A stretch of 64,000 nt of DNA, from assembly GCA_037349315.1 (NCBI GenBank), contig JBAIAC010000004.1:37389001-37453000 (forward strand). The letters are read 5' to 3'. Under the pieces are notes generated by a model, which was given only the letters and a program-made list of their open reading frames with translations, was not told the DNA's origin and made no database searches. Shown one piece after another: positions 44,077 to 52,164 of this stretch (the first letter of the stretch is position 1; the number at the start of each line of letters is the position of its first letter). A program made the position numbers and the translations under genes. The stretch is from Chelydra serpentina (Eukaryota; Chordata; Testudines; Chelydridae).

Positions 44077-44372
44077 GCCCAGGGCTACACTAGGGGAGGG
44101 GGGTCGATCTACGATACGCAGATTCAGCTACGTGAATAACGTAGCTGAAATCGGCGTATCATAATCGGCTTACCTGACCATGAAGACGGCGGCGCGTCGA
44201 TCACTGCAGCTCCCCCGTCGACTCCGCTTGCGCCGGTCGATGACGTGGTTTTCCGGCGCCGACGGGGAGCGTGATCGGGGATCGATTAGGCGCGTCTTAA
44301 TGAGACGCGAAAAATCGATCCCCGATAGATCGATTGCTACCCGCCGATCCGGCGGGTAGTGAAGACAAGCCC
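44077..44372. mobile_element. Harbinger-type MITE nested in the larger Harbinger
   Basis: Left GCCCAGGGCTACACTAGGGG, right (reverse complement) GGGCTTGTCTTCACTACC. Flanks taa (44074-44076) and tca (44373-44375) may be a decayed 3-bp TSD. It contains strong hairpins: gattcagctacg / cgtagctgaaatc, ggggatcgatt / aatcgatcccc with gcgcgtctta / gagacgcg inside, and taCCCGCCGATCCGGCGGGta. Rich in TCGA and CpG. Confidence 0.7.
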
Positions 44373-44618
44373 TCAAAGGGCTCTTAAAACCAATTTATAT
44401 ACTCCTCCCCAGTGAGGGGTTTAGCGCTAAAATCGACCTTGCTGGGTCGAATTTGGGGTAGTGTGGACACAATTTGACGGTATTGGCCTCCGGGAGCAAT
44501 CCCAGGGTGCTCCATTGTGACCTCTCTGGACAGCACTCTCATCTCAGATGCACTGGCCAGGTAGACAGGAAAAGCCCCAGGAACTTTTGAATTTCATTTC
44601 CTGTTTGGCCAGTGTGGC

Positions 44619-44699
44619 GAGCTGATCAGCACAGGTGACCATGCAGAGCTCATCAGCACAGGTGACCATGCAGAGCTCATCAGCACAGGTGACCATGCA
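44619..44699 (+). repeat. 27-bp tandem repeat, three copies, in the Myb gene N-terminus
   Basis: Unit gagctcatcagcacaggtga plus ccatgca. In frame it encodes a repeated VTMQSSSAQ nonapeptide (44635-44700). The first unit is partly diverged (gctgatcagc). Confidence 0.9.
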
Positions 44700-45198
44700 G
44701 TCCCAGAATCGCAAAAGAGCTCCAGCATGGACCGAACGGGAGGTACTGGATCTGATCGCTATATGGGGAGATGAATCTGTGCTGGCAGAACTCCGTTCCA
44801 AAAGACGAAATGCTGATATATATGCCACAATCTCCAAGGGCATGATGGATAGAGGTACATGAGGGATGCACAGCAGTGCCGCGTGAAAATTAAGGAGCTC
44901 AGGTAAGCCAACCAAAAAACAAAGGAGGCAAACGGTCGCTCCGGGTCAGAGCCCCATACATGCTGCTTCTATGATGAGCTGCATGCAATTCTAGGTGGGG
45001 ACCCTACCACTATCCCACTACTGTGTGTAGACACCTGCAAGGGGGGAGTCTCACGCAACAGGGATGAGGATTTTGTGGATGAGGAAGATGAGGAGGGGGA
45101 GGAGCAGGTTGAGGATAGCGCACAGCAGGCAAGCGGAGAATCCATTCTCCCTGGTAGCCAGGAACTATTCATCATCCTCGAGCCAATACCCTCCTAAC
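44635..45198 (+). pseudogene. Harbinger Myb/SANT-like DNA-binding protein, first exon, broken
   Basis: The frame reads NRKRAPAWTEREVLDLIAIW and LAELRSKRRNADIYATISKG, the MSANTD/Myb-SANT trihelix (W..E/V..L..IW......L......N...Y..I...M). A short deletion near 44855 shifts the frame (DRGT then stop at 44860); the other frame then gives QQCRVKIKELR, then GSEPHTCCFYDELHAILGGD and a run of Glu/Asp, ending ELFIILEPIPS at 45198. The natural start could be the ATG at 44701 after the nonapeptide repeats or one within them. The protein normally works with the transposase to bind termini and bring it to the nucleus. The frame break makes this copy inactive. Confidence 0.78.
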
Positions 45199-46259
45199 CC
45201 TCCCAAGTGGGCTCCCGGACCATGAAGGCACCTCTGGTGAGTGTACTTTGTAAATATAATACAGGGTTTAAAAGCAAGCGTGTTTAATGATTAATTTTCC
45301 CTGAAGACTTGGGATCCATTTGCGGCCAGTACAGCTACTGGAAAAGTCTGTTAACGTGTCTGGGGATGGAGCAGAAATCCTCCAGGGACATCTCCACGAA
45401 GCTCTCCTGGAGGTACTCTAAAAGCCTTTGCAGAGGTTTCTGGGGAGGGCAGCCTTATTCCATCCTCCATGGTAGGACACTTTACTACGCCAAGCCAGTA
45501 GCAAGTACTCTGGAACCACTGCAGAACAAAGCATGGCAGCAAATGGGCCCAGGCTTTGGTGGCATTCAAGCAACATCCATTCTTTATCTCTCTGTGTTAG
45601 CCTCAGGAGAGTGATATCATTCATGGTCACCTGGTTGAAATATGGGAAATTTGTTTAGGGGACATTCAGAGGTTCCCGTTCCTGCTGGGCTGTTTGCCTT
45701 TGGCTGAAAAGAAATCATCCCCGCTGCTAGCCACATGGTGTGGGGAGGCCCGTTCATGCTGAGCTGTTCACGTTTGGCTGACAGGGATCTTCTCTGATAC
45801 TAGCCATGTGGAGCGTGGAGGACTGAAGCGATCATCCCAGAGAATTTTTGGGGGGAGAGGGAGTTGGGTTGTGCTGCACATTAACTCCAAAACTGCAGCC
45901 CCTTCTTTTAAATGGCCAACCCAATGGGCTTTGCTTGTTATGGGAAAGGAGGGCACTGCTGTTTGAAACCATTCCCACATGTTATGAGGGCTGAACAAGC
46001 TGAAAGACTGTGGCTTACCATGGCTGCCTGCAAGCCGAATTCTGTTTCCTAGCCGTGCGTGTGTGATCTTTCACACAAAACCGCCAGGCACGGAGGCAAA
46101 ATGTGACCTTGTACCGAAAGCACATGCGCTATGTAATGTGAATAGCTTGGTTCACTGTGAAAGAGTCTTCCCTTTGTTCTCTAAAATGTATCTTTTTAAA
46201 TACTACTCTGCTTTTTTTTCCCTCCCGCAGCTGCAAATGTTTTTACACTCCCACTATCA

Positions 46260-46516
46260 TCTCTGTCCCAGAGGCTAGCACAGATAAGAAGGTGAAAAAA
46301 ACGCACTCGCGATACATGTTCTCAGAGCTCATGCAGTCCACCTGCTCCAATAGAGCTCAGCAGAATGTGTGGAGGAAAGTGCTAAATGAATGGGATGAGA
46401 GGAGGCAGGATGCAATGCTGAGGCTAATGGGGGAGCAAATTGAAATGCTCAGGAATCTTGTGGATCTGATGCGGGAAAGGCAGCAAGAGCACAGACCCCG
46501 CTGCAGCCCCTGAATA
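46260..46516 (+). pseudogene. Harbinger Myb/SANT-like protein, C-terminal exon
   Basis: Preceded by a pyrimidine-rich ttttttttccctcccgcag (ending 46230), a good splice acceptor. The frame gives KKVKKTHSRYMFSELMQSTC, then WRKVLNEWDERRQDAMLRLM and a coiled-coil-like tail with LRNLVDLMRERQQEHRP, ending TGA/near 46513. This C-terminal SELMxSS...RxxQxxW...ExxxRLMxxQxxMLxxLVELxxRQxEHRP pattern belongs to the same accessory protein. The open frame is intact in this exon. A possible poly(A) signal, aataag, follows at about 46656. Confidence 0.72.
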
Positions 46517-46764
46517 GCCGCCTGCCCTCCTCCCCAAGTTCCATATCCTCCTCACCCAGACGCCCAAGAATGGGTGCGTGGGAGGGAGGGGGAGGCTCCA
46601 GGCACCCAACCACTCAACCCCAGAGGATTGCCCAAGCAGCAGAAGGCTGGCATTCAATAAGTTTTGAAGTATAGTGTGGCCTTGTCCTTCCTTCCTCCCC
46701 TCATCTACCACCCCACCTAGTTGGTGCTTCCCTCCTCCCCCACCCCTCCCAGGCTACCTTGGGC

Positions 46765-47139
46765 AATCCAGGAAAAAGGGCGCAAAATGATTGTCTGTGA
46801 GGGGTGACGGCAGGAGAGCGAAATGATTGTCTGCGAGGGGTGACTGCAAGAGAGCAGAGTTGCAGCGGAAGTGGTGGAGCTGTACACCATAAACGATGAC
46901 GTATAGGCTTGCAGTCCTACTGCACTGTCTGCTGCAAAGGCACCCAGGAGCTGCTGCTGTGTAGCAATGCCAGCTGCTGCAGGTGCTTCTGTGTCGAATG
47001 CTTGGAGGTCCTGGTAGGGCAAGGTACCGCGGCTAAGGCAAAAGAGCAAGAGCCCTGGTGTTGTTACATGTGTCAACCACAGCAGTGGTATGGCATCTGC
47101 ACGGGTAACCCAGGAAAAAAGGTGCGAAACGATTGTCTG
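46765..47139. repeat. Direct repeats flanking the ADD fragment
   Basis: aatccaggaaaaagggcgca then aaatgattgtctg at 46765-46797 and aacccaggaaaaaaggtgcg then aaacgattgtctg at 47107-47139 are about 33-bp direct repeats. A further partial copy, gcgaaatgattgtctgcgag, is at 46818-46837, in a local 37-bp tandem duplication (46781-46855). They bracket the ADD-domain fragment. Confidence 0.8.
46871..47082 (+). pseudogene. Fragment of a DNMT3-type ADD (zinc-finger) domain captured by Harbinger
   Basis: From 46909 the frame reads [57 protein letters not shown]. This is the PHD-like half of the ADD domain of de novo DNA methyltransferases (DNMT3A/3B); LLLCSN and CLEVLVG are closer to DNMT3B. Upstream (46871-46905) [10 protein letters not shown] matches the preceding FLELxYMYDDDGYQ stretch but a stop and small indel separate the two. 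The zinc ligand Cys residues (YCxxC, LLC, CC.CFC.EC, YMC) are kept. The ADD domain reads unmethylated histone H3 Lys4; the N-terminal zinc finger and the methyltransferase domain are not present. No natural start codon: the frame opens at TTG. No sign it is expressed. Confidence 0.85.
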
Positions 47140-47446
47140 CCATTGCTTTCTCAGAGGGAGGGGCGACTGATGACATGTATCCAAAACCACCCATGACAAT
47201 GTTTTTGCCCCATCGGGCATTGGGAGCTTAACCCAGAATTCTAATGGGCGGCGGAGACTGTGGGAACTGCGGGATAGCTACCCACAGTGCACCACTCTGT
47301 AAGTCGATGCTAGCCATGGTAGGGAAGACGCCCTCCGCCGACTTAATGCGCTTAGTGTGGACACACACAATCGACTGTATAAAATCTCTTCTGAAAAATT
47401 GACTTATATAAAATCGACCTCATTTCATAGTGTAGACATACCCTTA

Positions 47447-47632
47447 GTATGGAATCACAGTAAGATCCAACCATAAGAAAATTAACTTATTTTAATCCAA
47501 ACCTTATTCATCTTCAGGGCCTGTGAATCCATATAAGCTAGCTCTTACATTAAAAAAAAGGAAAGTTTAACTTGGAAGGTTTAACGCTTCACTTACTCTG
47601 AACTCACAGGTGTGTATGGTATTAATATACAT
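47447..47632. other. No feature recognised
   Basis: Short spacer between the Harbinger and the next hAT element. Confidence 0.4.
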
Positions 47633-48041
47633 CAATGGCTCTCAACCTTTCCAGACTACTGTACCCCTTTCAGGAGCCTGATTTGTCTTGCGTACCCTCG
47701 AGTTTCACTTCACTTGAAAATTACTTGCTTACAAAATCAGACATAAAAATACAAAAAAGTGTCACAGCCACACTATTACTGAAACATTGCTTACTTTTTG
47801 ATTTTTACCATATAATTATAAAATAGATCAATTGGAATATAAATATTATACTTACATTTCAGTCTATAGTATATAGAGCAGTATAAACAAGTCGTATGAA
47901 ATTTTAGTTTGTATTGACTTTGCTAGCGCTTTTTATGTAGCCTGTTGTAAAACTAGACAAATATCTAGATGAGTTGATGTGCCCCCTGGAAGACCTCTCC
48001 GTACCCCCAGGGGTATGCGTACTCCTGTTTGAGAACCACTG
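47633..48041. mobile_element. Non-autonomous hAT element (CAATGGCTCTCAACC/CAGTGGTTCTC type)
   Basis: Left CAATGGCTCTCAACCTTTCC, right TGTTTGAGAACCACTG. Flanking octamers atatacat (47625-47632) and atatatat (48042-48049) match 7 of 8, though both are low-complexity TA text. It is 409 bp and AT-rich inside, unlike its GC-rich neighbours. Confidence 0.8.
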
Positions 48042-48049
48042 ATATATAT

Positions 48050-48432
48050 TACATAAGCTGGTGGGCCAATTTATGTGCTAGCTTGTCAGTCATGTTTATA
48101 ACTTCTCAGCCTGCCAAGACCCAAATGTGGAAGTTAATATATGACAAAGACTCAACAAAAAGACACACAAAATTAATCAATTTAAAATCCTGTGGAAATG
48201 ATTCCTTTAGCATAACTAACTCTTTCTATAACCTGAATTTCACAAATCTTTATTTCTGATGTAAATAATTTTCAGCAATAAAAATGAAGAGAACACCTAA
48301 TTTGGGTGGAATGTAAGTAAGCTTGGGACTAAAATGAGTGAAGTCCTGCAAAATGAGGTACACTTGAGACAGGTAGGATTATAATACTGTATATGATTCC
48401 AACCCTGAGAATTGCCAGTACAAATGATATTG
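48050..48432. other. No feature recognised
   Basis: AT-rich spacer. The 76-codon frame at 48029-48259 has no family resemblance. Confidence 0.4.
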
Positions 48433-48440
48433 TGCCAAGT

Positions 48441-48652
48441 CAGTAGCATAGCCGGGGGGAGCAGGGGGAGTGGCCGCTCCCCCACCGAGAGCCTTTTTTT
48501 TGCTTCCGGCGCCTTTTTTTGCCCCAACGCTGCAGCCAGAGCGGAGATTTTTTTTTTCTCCCGGCGCCTTTTTTTGCTTCCGACGCTTTTTGCTCCCGGC
48601 GCCTTTTTTTTAGCTCCGCTTCCCCTGTGCTCTAAACCTGGCTACGCTACTG
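48441..48652. mobile_element. Small non-autonomous hAT element with T-tract/GGCGCC repeats
   Basis: Inverted ends CAGTAGCATAGCCGGG / CCTGGCTACGCTACTG. Octamers tgccaagt (48433-48440) and tgccgagt (48653-48660) match 7 of 8. The 212-bp element holds four irregular copies of a unit built from seven to nine T residues followed by gcttccggcgcc-like text. Confidence 0.82.
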
Positions 48653-48919
48653 TGCCGAGTAGTTTAGTATGAAACATACTGAACACTTTCTAATAGGCAG
48701 AATAAGAACTGTGTGTCACTGGGCCTATACGGCTAACAGATCATGGAGCTACTCCCTAGTGCTTATGCTTCTGGAACAGAAGGGTAGGTAGTGCCTATGC
48801 TTTTGGAACAGAAGGATCTGCATGCTATCTCTTCTGTCACCAGAAAGTTCTGAGTGTCCACAGTGGGCAGCATAGTGGACACTGTTAATTTGTAGATCTG
48901 TCTCTTGTACCTAGATGTC

Positions 48920-49500
48920 CCCCATTTTTACTGTAGTATCTGAGCATCTCACAATCTTTAATGTATCTAAACCAGTGGTTCTCAAACTGTGGGTCGGCAC
49001 CCCAAAGTGGGTCGCGACCCCATTTTAATGGGGTTGCCAGGGCTGGCTTAGACTTGCTGGGGCCCAGGGCCAAAGCTGAAGCCTGAGGGCTTCAAACCTG
49101 GGTGTCGAGACTCAGGTTACAGGCCCCCTGCCTGGAGTTCAAGCCCTTGGGCTTTGACTTTGGCTCCCCCACCCCTGGAGGTGGTGGGGCTTGGGCTTTG
49201 CCCCCCTTCTCCTTCAGGGAAGCAGGACTCGGCCGGGCTCAGGCTTCGGTCCCCCCTTCTGGGGTCGTGTAGTAATTGTTGTCAGAAGGGGGTCACAGTG
49301 CAATGAAGTTTGAGAACCCTTGATCTAAACCCACAAGCTCCGGTTATCCCTCAGTTTACAGATGAGGAACTATGGCACGGTGAGACTGTGTGAGTCACCC
49401 AAGATCACAGAGGACATCTGTGGCATAGCAGGGACTTAAAACCAAATATCCCGACTCCCAGGCCCTGCATCTTAACCACTGGACCCTCCTTCCTCCCATG
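48920..49500 (-). mobile_element. MIR-like SINE split by a hAT element
   Basis: Complement of MIR: ctgtagtatctgagcatctcacaatctttaatg at the left, then (after the hAT) cctcagtttacagatgagga, actatggcacggtgagactg, agtcacccaagatcacag, gcagggacttaaaacc, accactggaccctccttcc. Best match in the window is 34660-34970. Confidence 0.7.
48973..49322. mobile_element. Small non-autonomous hAT element (CAGTGGTTCTCAAAC family)
   Basis: Left CAGTGGTTCTCAAACTGTGG, right GAAGTTTGAGAACCCTTG. Perfect 8-bp TSD atctaaac (48965-48972 and 49323-49330). It is 350 bp, GC-rich. The uninterrupted target type is seen in the related MIR copy near 34735. Confidence 0.92.
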
Positions 49501-50545
49501 AAGATGGGTTTCTTATAGCTTTTTCTTAAGGAAAAAAAGAAAGTCCCAGAAGAGTACCTATTGCAGTGATGTTTTTGTGTCCTTAGCTGTAAAAACCTTT
49601 CTAATTCTACTCCATATTTTGAGCTTTGTAAAGGTGGCTGCTTTTTATGGGCCAGAGGAAAAGCGAGGAAAACTGGCAGATGGCCTATGGCTTACTCAAT
49701 CATGTAGTTTCTGTTATACCATCTAGCTAAACACAGTAAAAATGTCAATACAGGTTCCAACTCGGTTGCTTCTCTCACTCAGAAATGAAGCCTGTTTCTG
49801 CCAGCTAAATCCCTTCCTTTTTGATTGATACAATGCTACTGAGCCCTTCATCATTTTTCATATTTGGTCAGCGTAGAGAAGCATCTCATTGAAATTCTTT
49901 GGAATGGCTATTTTGTGAAATGTGCTATAGAATTGCAAATCATAGTTACAGGTTAATGAAATAGCTTTCAGCAAGTAACAATGTCTTTCAGCTACCCATA
50001 TCTCTTTCATTACTTCATCTTAATCCCACTTATTCTTGAAAAATAGAGCTTTTTAAAGTTATTTTCCCTCCCATGATAGTTGCTTAGTAGCATGTTCTAT
50101 TGTTTAGCCAAATCCTAGAGCCAGTTGCATTATTTATTGCAAATATTTACCTGACGGATTTACCCATTTCTGTTCGCAAATCATTCATGAGTGTATCCTG
50201 ATTTCTGCAAATGTATTTATCTTTCGTAATAGTCATTGAATAGTTTGGAAGAACCTACAGGTAGTAGGTGAACTTTAGATATTGATTATTCAGACTTTGT
50301 GATTGCTCAGCTAAGCCACAATGTTTTTACCCCCTCGATTGGCTGACTGAAACATTTTAAACAAGGGCATGGCGAATAGCAAATAAGGAATAATAAATAG
50401 TCTTGACTGCATGTCCCATAAGGAAGAAAAACAGCCATTCTGCATATAAGCAAAAACTGTGTGTATAAATGTTGTCAAATAGTTTTTTTTTAAGAGAGCA
50501 TGAATGTGGTTGAATTCAAGCCAATGCTGATGAATGCTGTTTTGC
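49501..50545. other. No gene recognised in about 1 kb
   Basis: AT-rich; no frame or repeat landmarks. Confidence 0.45.
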
Positions 50546-50553
50546 AGTATTAC

Positions 50554-52156
50554 TAGGGTGACCATATTTCCCTATGCTGAACACTGGACAGCTGGTGAAA
50601 TTACTTGTATTCAAGTGAGTTCAACAGAATTCAATCAGAATTATGCTGTACAAACATTCAAATTAACATCAAGTTGACTGAGCCCCCGTTAAAAGAAATA
50701 CTGCATAGTTGGATTCTTTTTTATTTACCTTCTTATCTTTAAGGCTTTAGGGTTCATACAGGGATGGGTGAGACACATACCCCTTCCCCCACATGGGGAG
50801 AGGTCTCTCTCTCTCTCTCACACACTCACACACACCCCCCCAACTGACCCTCCCTGCACAGCGCGCTCCACCCTCCATGCCTGACCGGGCCCCCAGGATG
50901 GTCCTGCCTCTCCCGATACCTGGTGCTGCACCTTCCTGAGGCACTGTGGGGGGACACATCCCCCACCCCCTCTGATTTCTGCCAGGGTTCACACCAGAAC
51001 GTGATCAGCAGCAAACTTTCGGTACTATGCGGGAGGGAGGAATGGGAGCTGCTTCCAGTCACAGGGGAGAAGGAGGGGAGGAAGGGATGACCTGGCCCAT
51101 GTTTTTGCAGAGCTCATCTCTCTCCCCTCCCCCCACCCATGGCTGGAAGCAGCTTGTCCTTTCCTGTCCGCACAGTGTTGAAGGGTAGCTAACACCTCCA
51201 GGCCGCTGCTGGCCACCGACATAACCCAGCCACTTCCTGTCTCCCGGCTACAGCACAGGCAGGACGGGATTAAGCTCTAATGATGCATTGTGCACCAGGG
51301 CCCAGGGAACCTGACTGCAGGGGATTCAGTGGCTATGAAGCCCAGCCAGAGAGGTGGCTCAGCAGGGGAGGATGCCTAGGGGACGGAGAAGCCCCACGCT
51401 CCCGGGGGCAGGACACAGGGCAGGAGAGGGGGTGGGAGTGAAGAGGATGCTAAGCCCTTGCCTGGGGGGCTGCTGTGGAGCCTGCAGGTTCGGGGTGGGA
51501 ACTGGCTGGAAATCTGTTCCCCCTCCCCACTCCAAGGCTTTGGTACACGCAGGGCTCGGCACCACCTGGCTAGCATCCCAGGCCGGAGGGGCTTGGGCAT
51601 TCCCAGGGTGCCGGCCCAGCCAGCACCAGTAGGGGGAAGGAAGGAGCCTGCCAGCCAGGCTGCTGGTGAGCTGAGCTCTCCGACCAGGGACTGGTTCTCC
51701 GCACAGCGCTGGGAGTGGGATGCGCCCACCAGGGAGGAGGGGGGGATATGGAGGAGCAGCAGGGTTGGAGGAAGCACCTGTCCGCACTCACCAGCTGCTG
51801 AAGCTCACAGCCAGCACCCGCTGGAAATGGGGCGGGGCCCTGCTGGCCGAGAACCGGCACGCAGCAGGGGCTGCACCGACGGACCGGCAGGGGGAGCAGC
51901 CCAGCCCCGCGCGCTGCAGCTTTGCTCTGCCCCCAGCCTTGCACACCCACCCCCATCGTCGGCCACTGGACCCCACCACTCACTGCTGGCGGCTGGCAAG
52001 CAGGGATCCGGCCGACAGCAGGACACGCCGGTAATAATGGTGGGGGAGGTGGAAAATATGGGACAATTTGCCTGTTTTTAAGAAAAAGTCGGGACACCTG
52101 CAGGAGGGCTTAAATACCTGACTAACCTGTTACAAACGGGACATCTGGTCACCCTA
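50554..52156. mobile_element. Large GC-rich non-autonomous hAT element (TAGGGTGACC family)
   Basis: Left TAGGGTGACCATATTTCCC, right ATCTGGTCACCCTA with a perfect 8-bp TSD agtattac (50546-50553 and 52157-52164). It is 1603 bp, much longer than the about 125-bp sister at 2105-3050. Its right end keeps cgggacatctggtcaccc, identical to the sister. The centre is GC-rich with a CT/CA microsatellite at 50806-50842. Many long overlapping frames on both strands (51354-52113) come from GC-rich, stop-poor sequence; none has a domain. Confidence 0.88.
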
Positions 52157-52164
52157 AGTATTAC

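Larger units (their letters stand above)
43980..47443 (+). mobile_element. Harbinger (PIF) transposon with a captured host domain
   Basis: Flanked by TTA on both sides (43977-43979 and 47444-47446), the 3-bp target of Harbinger. Termini are GCCGTGGTCTACATTATGAG at the left and, reverse-complemented, GGGTATGTCTACACTATGAA at the right, continuing with AGGTCGA and (T)TTTA. It is 3464 bp. Contents: a nested MITE (44077-44372), a Myb/SANT-type accessory gene on the plus strand (exons near 44634-45198 and 46260-46513) and, where the HARBI1-like transposase gene on the minus strand would be expected, a fragment of a DNMT3-type ADD domain (46871-47082). No HARBI1 DDE nuclease frame is present, so the copy is non-autonomous. 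Confidence 0.85.

Noticed and set aside
46424..47220. Minus-strand frames of 95 and 167 codons in the Harbinger
   Set aside because: Antisense shadows of the Myb exon and the ADD fragment. No HARBI1 motifs.
51354..52113. Several overlapping frames of 100-207 codons on both strands
   Set aside because: GC-rich interior of a hAT element. No domain, and mutually exclusive frames are equally open.
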